From the IMG/VR virus record IMGVR_UViG_3300047095_001742, positions 1 through 23,925 of that record: DNA of 23,925 nucleotides, one strand, 5' to 3'. The notes under the pieces were generated by a model, which was not told the origin of the DNA, searched no databases, and saw only the letters and a list, made by a program, of their open reading frames with translations. The translations under genes and the position numbers were made by a program. Positions 1-7,320 of the stretch are shown piece after piece. Each line of letters begins with the position of its first letter. Positions within the stretch are counted from its first letter, which is position 1. Source of the DNA: a virus.

Positions 1-2
1 CA

Positions 3-74
3 CCTACGAAAGACATTGCGTCTTCGAAAGTCCAAGTTGACTTATTGTCAGTTATTGTTCGTATAGGTTATTAA
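3..74 (+). CDS. C-terminal fragment of an upstream phage gene, cut by the window edge
   Basis: The reading frame starting at base 3 is open from the window edge to a TAA at 72-74 and gives 23 residues of ordinary protein-like sequence, ending in VDLLSVIVRIGY. I do not recognise the protein. Its position just before the gp6-like gene suggests another tail or baseplate gene, but that is only context. The frame one base further on is open from 67 to a TAA at 196-198 and also reads like protein (for example TPPAFKELRPLV), so the true end may be 198, with a one-base disruption near 66-74. If the gene does end at 74, bases 75-252 form an unusually long 178-base gap for this compact genome. Confidence 0.45.
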   Translation, partial: PTKDIASSKVQVDLLSVIVRIGY

Positions 75-224
75 GGAGTTTCCAATACTAACTCCGCCTG
101 CATTCAAAGAACTACGACCGCTTGTCAAACGCCAAAACAGCCCCATATTTCTTAGTATAATACTAAAGAATTATCTATTTGGTCTAGAGCGACGGTAAAT
201 CTTTTCCAAACCTCGATTATCCCT

Positions 225-241
225 AATAAATAACAAAAAAG
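225..241 (+). promoter_or_regulatory. T4-late-like promoter motif before the gp6-like gene
   Basis: AATAAATAACAAAAAAG contains ATAAATAA, one or two bases from the T4 late -10 box TATAAATA, followed by an A-run. It lies 20 nt before the ATG at 253. The same motif and spacing recur at 7013, 8037, 10456, 13889, 17605 and 21621. Confidence 0.6.
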
Positions 242-252
242 AATTCGCCAAG

Positions 253-1920
253 ATGGCCGAAACACTTTCACCAACATACAAGCTTTTTAAAGGCCTTAGT
301 GTAAACGCTGGAGATCTATATAGAGAGTCTTATCAGTTTTTACAAGAAAAATTTAAGACAAAGGGCGAAATATTTACCCTAGCTTCGCCATTCGGTCAGT
401 TACTGGTAGTTTTACACAACTTAACTGAGCTTATACTTTTTTATATTGAAGACTCTATTACTGAACTTAACATATATGAAGCGGCTCGCCCTTCATCTGT
501 ATATTCACTAGCCTCATTGGCTGGACACAATCCAAGCCGTGCGATTTCTGCAGCAGGTACAATTAATATCAAACCAAGTCCAAAGGTTGATTTTGAAAAG
601 GTTCCAGGTAATAAGTTAATTTTTACTAAATACATGAATCTAAATTGTGAAAACAATGGATTAAATTATGTATTGGAAATGGCAGGTGATGAATCTCGCC
701 TAGATATGAAAGGTACAATTGGTTTAAATTTTACAATTAGACAGGGAAGACTTCAACAACAAACCTATGGTGGAACCGGAGTTGCTTTTCAAAGTTTTCA
801 ATTAGGCTATCCAAATAACTTTTTAATTGATCAGTTTTTAGTTAACGTCTATGTTAATGGAGAAATATGGACTAAATATGAGTCAATGTTAGATATTCCA
901 AGAAATGCTCAAGGATATGTATGTAAAACTGGTATTACTAATGGATTAGACATTTATTTTGGTAACGGATCCTTTGGAAAAATTCCAGAATCTGGCTCAG
1001 AGATTATTGTTGAATATTTAGTAACTGAAGGTAGCGTTGGTAATATTAATACTGATTCACTATCTGAATTAGTGTTTACCTTTACTGATACTGCTCTAAA
1101 TATGATTGGGGAAGAGGTTACACTTTCTGATATGGTTACGGTAAGCTGTCTAAATGCCCCTAATTTTGGAACAGATCCAGAATCTTTAAGTTTAACTAGA
1201 CTACTTGCGCCAAAAGCAAGTAAAAACTTTGCACTTGTTAATATTGATAATTATGAAGTCTTAATGAGAAAATTACAAATGTTTTCTTCAATTAGAGTTA
1301 CATTAGATCCTTTGGATAATCGCGTAATTAATATTTTCTTGGTTCCAGATATCACAAAGATTTTTGCAAGAGGCGTTGATTATTTTAATTTAATTGAAGA
1401 TAGATTTAAATTAACAGCATTTCAAAAAACTGAACTATTAAAATACATTAAGAAGTCTGGCACTGAAATGGTCTCAACCACAGTTAGATTATTGGACCCA
1501 ACTCCAAGAAAATACGCACTAAATATCAGTTTAGTTACATTTTCTGATTTTGATAAAGATTCAATCAAAAGTCAAATTACAGATCAAATTGGTTCTTACT
1601 TTATTAATAGTACCCGTAAAGATCGTATTCCAAAGAGTGATTTAATTAAATTAATTGAAGGAATTTCTGGAGTAGATTCAGTTAGTATTCAAATTATTGG
1701 AGAGGCAAATGAAGCTTCTGCAATTAAAAATCCAACTTCAGTTAATCCACCACTAGTCGGGTTAGATTCGTATAATGATATTATAATTCAACCAAATGAA
1801 TTTGCAATTATCAGAGGAGGTTTTAAAGATCGCACAGGACTAGTGTATGAGGCCGGTCTTTCTGACGATAAGTTATGTGCAATAAATGTATTCTTTAGGG
1901 ATGAAACAAAATCTGTTTAA
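253..1920 (+). CDS. Baseplate wedge protein, T4 gp6-like / baseplate J-like (555 aa)
   Basis: This is probably the phage baseplate wedge subunit equivalent to T4 gp6, which forms the inner ring holding the baseplate wedges together. Recognition is by pattern. A helical N-terminus (about residues 50-80) leads into a short helix-turn with ARPSSVYSLASLAGHNPSRA, matching the gp6/baseplate-J stretch where wedge proteins read roughly LRSSVVQAAQDNGY. A beta-rich middle follows, then a C-terminal alpha/beta segment (about 430-490) containing a series of Asp/Lys-rich helices ending in GISGVDSVSIQII, typical of baseplate-J C-termini. At 555 residues it is somewhat shorter than T4 gp6 (about 660). It starts 12 nt after a late-type motif, with no Shine-Dalgarno sequence. 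The next gene begins 2 nt after its stop, so the two are probably co-transcribed. Another baseplate-J-family wedge protein is the main alternative. Confidence 0.65.
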   Translation: MAETLSPTYKLFKGLSVNAGDLYRESYQFLQEKFKTKGEIFTLASPFGQLLVVLHNLTELILFYIEDSITELNIYEAARPSSVYSLASLAGHNPSRAISAAGTINIKPSPKVDFEKVPGNKLIFTKYMNLNCENNGLNYVLEMAGDESRLDMKGTIGLNFTIRQGRLQQQTYGGTGVAFQSFQLGYPNNFLIDQFLVNVYVNGEIWTKYESMLDIPRNAQGYVCKTGITNGLDIYFGNGSFGKIPESGSEIIVEYLVTEGSVGNINTDSLSELVFTFTDTALNMIGEEVTLSDMVTVSCLNAPNFGTDPESLSLTRLLAPKASKNFALVNIDNYEVLMRKLQMFSSIRVTLDPLDNRVINIFLVPDITKIFARGVDYFNLIEDRFKLTAFQKTELLKYIKKSGTEMVSTTVRLLDPTPRKYALNISLVTFSDFDKDSIKSQITDQIGSYFINSTRKDRIPKSDLIKLIEGISGVDSVSIQIIGEANEASAIKNPTSVNPPLVGLDSYNDIIIQPNEFAIIRGGFKDRTGLVYEAGLSDDKLCAINVFFRDETKSV

Positions 1921-1922
1921 TT

Positions 1923-2168
1923 ATGAATAGAGATTCAATTTTTAGAAAATCAATAGAACGTAAAGAAAATCGTCTCTATGTGGGTTTTAGCTACAGAAAT
2001 AAGATTATAGAAAAAACAGTATCTCCATATCTATTGGGAGTTTCAGCCTTTATGGATAAATTCTTACTAAAATTGGATGCAATCGTGTTTAACAATATTG
2101 AAGCGGTCAAAAAAATTAAAATATTTGCTAACCCAGCTCTGGATAAGAACGAGACAAAATTAAACTAA
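1923..2168 (+). CDS. Small unknown protein in the baseplate-terminase operon (81 aa)
   Basis: I do not recognise this protein. It is basic, with no membrane segment, signal peptide or cysteines. It has an N-terminal basic stretch (RKSIERKENR), a predicted beta pair (YVGFSYRNKIIEKTV) and a helical second half rich in hydrophobics. The ATG follows the gp6-like stop by 2 nt, and the terminase small-subunit gene starts 6 nt after its TAA, so it sits within one tightly packed late transcript. The context suggests a minor structural or assembly role, but nothing in the sequence proves one. Confidence 0.7.
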   Translation: MNRDSIFRKSIERKENRLYVGFSYRNKIIEKTVSPYLLGVSAFMDKFLLKLDAIVFNNIEAVKKIKIFANPALDKNETKLN

Positions 2169-2174
2169 AGTCCA

Positions 2175-2900
2175 GTGATCAGCAAAGAGAAGAAAACACA
2201 AATAAAAAACGAACTCGAAAGTTTCTTAAGCACCTATTCTGGAGATACTTCAGAAAATGATATAGTCGACGATCGTTTTAATGAACTTGAGCAAAATCCT
2301 CCTATTGATTTTGATGAAATGAGTTCGGGTTTCAAGAAGAAAGCTCTTGAGATTACAGATTCCCTATTTAAATTTTATGTAGATTTAGGTTTAATTACTC
2401 AACACGATTACCTAAAACAAAAGAAAGAACTCGATAATATGAATATCGAGACCATGTTCTTTCAGCATAAAACTATTAAGATGGCGATTGAAAGAATTAT
2501 GGAAGAAATAAATCAGGGTGCAGCACATCCCCGTTTATTTGAAGTAATGTCACAATTACAGGATCGTCTTACCACAGTTACTAAAACACAAGCAAACTAT
2601 ATGTTGTTCTTAGAGGATACGTACAAGAAAATGCGTAGTGAAGTTGATTCAAAGGGAGACCAGGCCGGTCTTCCTGCCTCTTCTGTAAATGCTATTCAGG
2701 CTGGAGACTATTATATTACAGCCGGTACCAAAAATATCATGAAGGAGATTGAGAGCGACGGTTTAAATAGTGATTTTGATAATAGGCTGACTAATCCAAA
2801 TGAAAAAAATTCATTGATGACGGAAAGAGGCTTAGAGCATTTAATTGAAAAAGAAAATGACGATGAAGATTTAAGCTCAACTATTTTCGAAATCATCTAA
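2175..2900 (+). CDS. terS: Terminase small subunit, T4 gp16-like (241 aa, GTG start)
   Basis: This is the likely DNA-recognition and regulatory subunit of the packaging motor, which activates the large terminase ATPase. The central region aligns by eye with T4 gp16. PRLFEVMSQLQDRLTTVTKT (about 119-138) corresponds to the gp16 stretch [20 protein letters not shown]. The later ITAGTKNIMKEIES (about 181-194) corresponds to gp16 VFMGSPTELMDEIGD. The centre is long helices, as expected for the coiled-coil oligomerisation core. It is longer than T4 gp16 (164 residues) because of an extra acidic N-terminus of about 90 residues. The start is a GTG 6 nt after the previous stop; the first internal ATG would remove much of the helical N-terminus. 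It lies 2 nt before the large terminase gene, the usual gp16-gp17 order. Confidence 0.8.
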   Translation: MISKEKKTQIKNELESFLSTYSGDTSENDIVDDRFNELEQNPPIDFDEMSSGFKKKALEITDSLFKFYVDLGLITQHDYLKQKKELDNMNIETMFFQHKTIKMAIERIMEEINQGAAHPRLFEVMSQLQDRLTTVTKTQANYMLFLEDTYKKMRSEVDSKGDQAGLPASSVNAIQAGDYYITAGTKNIMKEIESDGLNSDFDNRLTNPNEKNSLMTERGLEHLIEKENDDEDLSSTIFEII

Positions 2901-2902
2901 TT

Positions 2903-4861
2903 ATGAAAGACTTTTTATCAAAAGGAGGAAGGACCAGTGTACAGGTATCTAGAATGGATGATACTGAAAATAGCGCGGTTTGGACTACAAAAAAAGTGGA
3001 TCAGCTTCTACTAGACTTTGAAAATGGTTTAATTGATATTAAGACCATTAAGAATTCTCCATTTAAAGATAATGACCCTGCCTGGAAAAAACAAAATTTG
3101 GTTTTTGAATATACTCCAGAAGAACTTGAAGAAATTAAGAGATGCAAATCTGATGTAGGCTACTTTGCAAATAAGTATGCTCAGGTTTTAACTGAATATG
3201 GAGTAGAACAAATTGTTTTACGTGATTACCAAGAAGAAATTATTAAAGCATTTGGTGCAAACCGTTTTAATATTCTAATGGCAAGTCGCCAAATTGGTAA
3301 AACCGTAATGTCTGGTGTATTTGTTGCATGGTATCTTATTTTCCATACAGACAAAAATGTCTTAGCTGTAGCCAACATTGCAAGTACAACCAAAGAGGTT
3401 GTTGACAAAATTAAATCTATTTTTGAAAACCTTCCATTTTTCTTAAAGCCCGGTTGTATTTCAAATAACGTTATGTCGATGAAATTTGATAATGGCTGTA
3501 GATTAATTGGACGTACTACAACCAAAAATACAGGTATTGGTTTTACCATTCACTTACTATACATTGATGAGTTTGCGCATATTTCTCCAGCATATTTAGA
3601 TTTCTTTTATCGAGCAATTTACCCTACTATTTCTGCATCAACTACCTCCAAGATTATTATTACGTCAACACCAAACGGTATGAATAGATTCTATGAAATC
3701 TATATGGATGCAGTAAATGGACTAAATACATATACTCCACTAAGAGTAGACTGGTGGCAAGTTCCAGGTAGAGATGATAAATGGAAAGCTGAAACTATTG
3801 CAAATATGGGATCTGAAGAAGACTTTAACCAGGAATATGGTCTACAGTTCTTTTCTTCTGATAGATTACTACTTTCGTCTAAAGATCTTAAAAAGATTTT
3901 TGGAATCATGACTAAATACGAAGAGCCTCTTAAAATTAATTGGGATCCAGAAGTTCTTGCCCTAATGGAAGGTAACTTTACCGTACATCCAAACCTAAAG
4001 GATTGGGATGAGCAGGATTTTCGAAATTCTCCAGATCGATATGTATTTTCAGTCGATACTGCAGATGGAACAGGCAAAGACTTTTCAGTTATTAATATAT
4101 TTAAAGTTGCACCCCTTCCAGTTAAAATGTTAGAGCCAATTAAAAACCTAGTAAAAAGCGAAATGGATTGTCTTTCTCTTGTTCAGGTTGCAACTTGGAG
4201 AAGTAATAAGCAGACAATTAATGAATATGCCCAGGTTTTAGAATATTTAGTTTATAGACTTTTTAATTTTGAAAATCTTAAAGTCTTAATTGAATTAAAC
4301 CATAAAGGAGATTTTATCCTAGATAAGATTGCAAATAATGAACAATATTGGCCAGGACAGTTAATTCATTCAAAACATACTGAAGCAACTAAATTACTTA
4401 AACCTGGTCTTAAATTAAGCGTTACCAATAAAATCAAATTTTGCGAACGTTTTAAATATCACGTTAATGTAAATAAGATTCTACCAAACGAAAGTAAAAC
4501 TGTAATGGAATTAGGTTCATTTGGTCGATCTACTAATGGAACCTATCGAAGTCAAAGCGGAAACGATGACTTAGCAATGACATGTGTCAATACTGCAGCA
4601 TTCTTTGATTCTCCAAGTTTTCTTGAATTAGGAACTGAAGTTTGGGATAGTACAAGTGCAGAATACCAAAGGGAAATAACTGAAAAAATCTTAAATTCTA
4701 CTCAAGGTGAAGGTTCAACCAAGATTAGTTCAGATTTAGTAGGTTATCTAAACGATACTCCACAATTAAAAAAGCCTGGACAGCGTCAAGTCTTTGATGA
4801 AAATTATTTGGATTCATATAAAAGGACACTGTCTGGATTTTATGGAGATCAAAAAAATTAA
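2903..4861 (+). CDS. terL: Terminase large subunit, T4 gp17-like (652 aa)
   Basis: This is the ATP-driven DNA-packaging motor and headful nuclease, acting at the portal of the prohead. The ATPase domain has Walker A SRQIGKT at 128-134, Walker B LLYIDE at 218-223, and a coupling motif TSTPNG at about 254-259, matching the T4 TTTPNG stretch. The C-terminal RNase-H-fold nuclease has its three acidic positions: Asp385 (FSVDTADGTGKDF), Glu464 (LIELNHKGD) and Asp555/Asp556 (GNDDLAM), corresponding to T4 D401, E458 and D542. It is about 40 residues longer than T4 gp17, mostly at the N-terminus and C-terminal tail. All catalytic positions are present, so it should be functional. It follows the small subunit by 2 nt with no Shine-Dalgarno sequence, so translation is probably coupled. 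Confidence 0.97.
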   Translation: MKDFLSKGGRTSVQVSRMDDTENSAVWTTKKVDQLLLDFENGLIDIKTIKNSPFKDNDPAWKKQNLVFEYTPEELEEIKRCKSDVGYFANKYAQVLTEYGVEQIVLRDYQEEIIKAFGANRFNILMASRQIGKTVMSGVFVAWYLIFHTDKNVLAVANIASTTKEVVDKIKSIFENLPFFLKPGCISNNVMSMKFDNGCRLIGRTTTKNTGIGFTIHLLYIDEFAHISPAYLDFFYRAIYPTISASTTSKIIITSTPNGMNRFYEIYMDAVNGLNTYTPLRVDWWQVPGRDDKWKAETIANMGSEEDFNQEYGLQFFSSDRLLLSSKDLKKIFGIMTKYEEPLKINWDPEVLALMEGNFTVHPNLKDWDEQDFRNSPDRYVFSVDTADGTGKDFSVINIFKVAPLPVKMLEPIKNLVKSEMDCLSLVQVATWRSNKQTINEYAQVLEYLVYRLFNFENLKVLIELNHKGDFILDKIANNEQYWPGQLIHSKHTEATKLLKPGLKLSVTNKIKFCERFKYHVNVNKILPNESKTVMELGSFGRSTNGTYRSQSGNDDLAMTCVNTAAFFDSPSFLELGTEVWDSTSAEYQREITEKILNSTQGEGSTKISSDLVGYLNDTPQLKKPGQRQVFDENYLDSYKRTLSGFYGDQKN

Positions 4862-4867
4862 ACGTGA

Positions 4868-5131
4868 ATGATTAATTTTGACTTAACTAGAGACAGGGAC
4901 GTTATTTTTAGAAGAACTATTGCTGCTATACAGCATGCTCTTAAAAATGACGTAGATATTGCAGAGCTGCCTAGCGTTAAGGTTGCCGAATCTGAAATTG
5001 ATGCATTCGTTTTAAGGGACGGATGGGAAGATGCTATTGAAAAAGCAAAAAAGCATTTTGAAAAAATTGAAGATTATGAAATGTGCCACACTTGTGTGTC
5101 GCTAATTGAAGAAATTAAAAAATCAAACTAA
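4868..5131 (+). CDS. Small acidic helical protein of unknown function (87 aa)
   Basis: I do not recognise a named family. The protein is acidic and mostly helical. Its second half (AIEKAKKHFEKIEDYEMCHT followed by CVSLIEEIKKSN) looks like a helical hairpin with one Cys-X2-Cys-like pair (CHTC). Small proteins ending in a similar HFE-xIE-xYE-xC pattern occur in other T4-like phages as conserved hypotheticals, though I am recalling the pattern rather than a specific match. The ATG at 4868 lies 6 nt after the terminase stop; a GTG at 4864 is out of frame. The PhoH gene begins 3 nt after its stop, so it is part of the same operon. Confidence 0.7.
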   Translation: MINFDLTRDRDVIFRRTIAAIQHALKNDVDIAELPSVKVAESEIDAFVLRDGWEDAIEKAKKHFEKIEDYEMCHTCVSLIEEIKKSN

Positions 5132-5134
5132 CTA

Positions 5135-5836
5135 ATGCAAAAATCCACTAAAAGAAGAGGTAACTCTACACAATCTATCCCAGAATTATTAAAGCAAGTT
5201 TCGCTTAAACCTTCACAAAAGGAGTATTGTGACAAAATCATGAACAATGATATTACGTTATGTCATGGACCAGCCGGAACTAGTAAAACCTTTGTTGCAT
5301 GTTATGCATCAATGAAACTACATACAGAAGATAAGATTCAGCGTATAATTTTATCAAAGCCAATTCAAGAGTCTGGAGAAAAATTAGGATTTTTGCCTGG
5401 AGATATTAAAGAGAAAATCGACCCATTTATGGAAAGTTACCGAACTAACCTTGAAAAAATTATTGGTTGGGATAACTTAATTAAATTAGAAGGGGACGGT
5501 CTTATTGAATTTAGACCGCTTGCATATATGAGAGGTGCAACTTTTGATAATTGTTTAATGGTATTAGATGAAGCACAAAATGCAGATTTTAGACAACTGA
5601 TGCTATTCATTACACGAATGGGAAAAAATTCAAAGGTCTTAATTTGTGGTGACGTTAGCCAATATGACATATCAAGAGACAAAGTGGCACTTCCAAAATT
5701 TATTGAAATGATGCAGGGAATTAAAGGAATGGGAATTCATACCTTTGGCGATTCAGATATCGTTCGTAATAAAATTCTAATAGAAATTGCGGAAAGATAT
5801 GACGAGTGGAAGGCAAATAATAAAGTTAATTGGTAA
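5135..5836 (+). CDS. phoH: PhoH-family ATPase (233 aa)
   Basis: This is a cytoplasmic P-loop ATPase of the PhoH/PhoL family, frequent in marine and freshwater phages. Its role in infection is unsettled; RNA metabolism or a phosphate-stress response has been proposed. The family motifs are clear. Walker A GPAGTSKT is at 45-52. The PhoH signature GEKLGFLPGD is at 81-90, followed by EKIDPFM. Walker B with DEAQN is at 145-149, and GDVSQYD is at 172-178. The length matches the minimal PhoH ATPase core, with no N-terminal PIN domain and no C-terminal RNA-binding extension. It lies between terminase-associated genes and the sigma factor, with a 40-nt gap before the latter that may hold a promoter. 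Confidence 0.95.
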   Translation: MQKSTKRRGNSTQSIPELLKQVSLKPSQKEYCDKIMNNDITLCHGPAGTSKTFVACYASMKLHTEDKIQRIILSKPIQESGEKLGFLPGDIKEKIDPFMESYRTNLEKIIGWDNLIKLEGDGLIEFRPLAYMRGATFDNCLMVLDEAQNADFRQLMLFITRMGKNSKVLICGDVSQYDISRDKVALPKFIEMMQGIKGMGIHTFGDSDIVRNKILIEIAERYDEWKANNKVNW

Positions 5837-5845
5837 ATTAGTTAA

Positions 5846-5853
5846 GTACAATA
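5846..5853 (+). promoter_or_regulatory. Possible -10 element before the sigma-factor gene
   Basis: GTACAATA differs by one base from the recurrent GTATAATA motif and lies in the 40-nt gap between phoH and the sigma-factor gene. A start about 7 nt downstream would give a leader of about 18 nt. No convincing -35 was seen, so this is a weak call. Confidence 0.3.
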
Positions 5854-5876
5854 ACTCTATCTAGAAAATAATTTTT

Positions 5877-6521
5877 ATGACAGGAAACAAAAAGGTCACA
5901 GGTTACGAAGATCTAAACCGCCGTCTCAATGATGAAATGCAGCAGCTTGCCGAAGCAATTGTTGCTAAAACTTTCACCGAAAGAGACCGAAATCGATTAG
6001 TTCGAATAATGGAACCTAAACTTAAATACTTTATTTGGAAGTTCTTTAACGATAAGGACGAAACCGAAGAAGTATTACATAATACGTTCTTTAAGATATT
6101 CAAATCGCTTGATAGTTATAATCCAAAATACAGATTTACAACTTGGATCTATACTATTGCCAGAAATGAATCTCTACTGCATTTGCATAAACTTAAACAG
6201 CAAATGACCACTGATATTGATAAAATTGGAAATTCTCTATTTTTAGTCGATGACAGTCGAGATAATTTGGAAAAAGAGAATTCTTTGGAAAATCTTTATA
6301 CTGCGACTATGCTTGCAATTGAGGAGATGCCAGAGTCTTTAGAAAAATCTATCTTAATTGATAAAGAGCTAAATAAGATGAAGGGCGCTGATATTGCAGA
6401 CAAATACGATATGAATCTCAATACAGTTAAAACTAAAATCAGAAAAGCACGTAAAATATTAAAAGACTCAGTTTTGGAAAGTAATCCTGAACTGGTAGAA
6501 AAAATAAAGGACCTTTTCTAA
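5877..6521 (+). CDS. Phage sigma factor with region 2 and region 4, ECF-type layout (214 aa)
   Basis: This is a predicted RNA polymerase sigma factor that would redirect host polymerase to phage promoters. Region 2 spans about residues 36-106, with the core-binding stretch EEVLHNTFFKIFKSLDSYNP and the promoter-melting segment FTTWIYTIARNE. Region 4 spans about 143-197, with a helix-turn-helix near 169-193 (KGADIADKYDMNLNTVKTKI). The linker at about 107-142 is acidic. T4 has the late sigma gp55 in this role, but gp55 has no conventional region 4. This protein looks like a bacterial ECF sigma that reads both -10 and -35 DNA itself. I infer that it serves the ATAAATAA late motif seen in this window. 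The next gene overlaps it by one base (TAATG). Confidence 0.9.
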   Translation: MTGNKKVTGYEDLNRRLNDEMQQLAEAIVAKTFTERDRNRLVRIMEPKLKYFIWKFFNDKDETEEVLHNTFFKIFKSLDSYNPKYRFTTWIYTIARNESLLHLHKLKQQMTTDIDKIGNSLFLVDDSRDNLEKENSLENLYTATMLAIEEMPESLEKSILIDKELNKMKGADIADKYDMNLNTVKTKIRKARKILKDSVLESNPELVEKIKDLF

Positions 6522-7018
6522 TGAAATACTTAAATCCACTAGTTTTTATTACTAAACTAATTGCTCTAATTAAGGAATTGGTTATATTTAGACGATATCT
6601 AGGTATACTGTCTGAATTAGATAAAAACGGCGAGCTTGATAAGCTAAACTTGCGAAAAACCCGATTAGGCCGTCTATACTATGTTAAAAATCTTCAGCCA
6701 GAAGTATTATTAAATACAGACGATCTTAAAGGCTTTGAAATAATGCAGGTCAAAGAATCCCTAGCTGATTATAATGATCCAATTACTCGACTTGGAATTA
6801 TCGATTTTGTTAAAACCGGATTTCGTCGAATTAAAACACCTGAAGTATACGCATATTTAGTATGGATGGAGTTTGATTTTAAACAGCTTACACTAGACAG
6901 AATTTTATATTTAGTGTTCTATCCGATTGCAGCATTTTTTGTAATTTCGCTTGCAGTTTTACCAGCGGTTGGCTATGTGGAGTGGTCACAGATTTGGCAA
7001 ACACTAAATTCCAAATAA
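6521..7018 (+). CDS. Membrane protein overlapping the sigma-factor gene (165 aa)
   Basis: I do not recognise this protein. The N-terminus has an amphipathic hydrophobic stretch (about 5-28), followed by about 95 soluble, charged residues and one strong membrane segment near 136-156 (LYLVFYPIAAFFVISLAVLP). A short aromatic tail follows. Its ATG overlaps the sigma stop in a TAATG junction, so the two are translationally coupled. In bacterial ECF operons the gene in this place is often a one-helix membrane anti-sigma factor, so that role is conceivable. However, the usual zinc-binding HxxxCxxC motif is absent and the membrane segment is C-terminal, so function remains open. It has no cleavable signal peptide. 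Confidence 0.75.
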   Translation: MKYLNPLVFITKLIALIKELVIFRRYLGILSELDKNGELDKLNLRKTRLGRLYYVKNLQPEVLLNTDDLKGFEIMQVKESLADYNDPITRLGIIDFVKTGFRRIKTPEVYAYLVWMEFDFKQLTLDRILYLVFYPIAAFFVISLAVLPAVGYVEWSQIWQTLNSK

Positions 7019-7023
7019 ATAAT
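7013..7023 (+). promoter_or_regulatory. Possible T4-late-like motif before the 91-residue membrane protein
   Basis: AAATAAATAAT overlaps the stop of the preceding gene and lies 23 nt before the ATG at 7045, inside the spacing range of the other late-type motifs. The trailing A-run is missing (TCGTATC follows), so this is a weaker example. Confidence 0.35.
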
Positions 7024-7044
7024 CGTATCAAATAATCTTAAATT

Positions 7045-7320
7045 ATGAATAAAGTAGAACAATTTTTACAGAAAAACGGATTAAAGGTAGTAATATTTTT
7101 ATTAATTTTAACCTATATGAAATCTTGCGGAGTAGACCGTGAAGTTACTAAAATTAAAAAGCAATTAACTACACTAGATTCGCTAGCAACAAAAAAGGAC
7201 CTTGAAATTGAGGGTCTTAAAGCCGAAAAACGCATGATTCAGGCAACTGACCGAAAAATGCTAGACGTTCAGCGCCAATCTGAAATTGATGCTGAATTGA
7301 AAAAACTTGGTGCAAAATAA
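7045..7320 (+). CDS. Small membrane-anchored coiled-coil protein (91 aa)
   Basis: One N-terminal membrane segment (about 12-26, LKVVIFLLILTYM) is followed directly by Cys28 and a charged coiled coil to the C-terminus (heptad-like Leu/Ile spacing from about residue 34 to 88). This N-in, coiled-coil-out layout fits inner-membrane spanins of the Rz type, which help disrupt the outer membrane at lysis. It also fits many small phage membrane proteins of unknown role. The sequence around Cys28 (YMKSC) is a poor lipobox, so a lipoprotein is less likely. The stop overlaps the next ATG by one base (TAATG), which links it to the four-helix membrane protein that follows. Confidence 0.75.
   Translation: MNKVEQFLQKNGLKVVIFLLILTYMKSCGVDREVTKIKKQLTTLDSLATKKDLEIEGLKAEKRMIQATDRKMLDVQRQSEIDAELKKLGAK

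Noticed and set aside
75-95. Hairpin GGAGTT/AACTCC with a 9-nt loop right after the stop at 72-74
   Set aside because: The stem is only 6 bp, no T-run follows, and it may lie inside coding sequence. It is not convincing as a terminator.
155-162. GTATAATA copy inside the near-palindrome TTAGTATAATACTAA (153-167)
   Set aside because: It may be a promoter, but it lies inside a plausible coding continuation (67-198) and no gene start follows within 90 nt. I therefore did not list it as a promoter.
3226-3549. Open frames on the minus strand (for example 107 codons here, and 125 codons at 3700-4077)
   Set aside because: They lie wholly inside well-supported + strand genes, have no good starts and show no recognisable products. 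I found no supported minus-strand gene in the window.
6521-7018. Definite anti-sigma factor
   Set aside because: Gene order fits, but the zinc-binding HxxxCxxC motif is missing and the membrane helix is C-terminal. I keep this as a hypothesis only.
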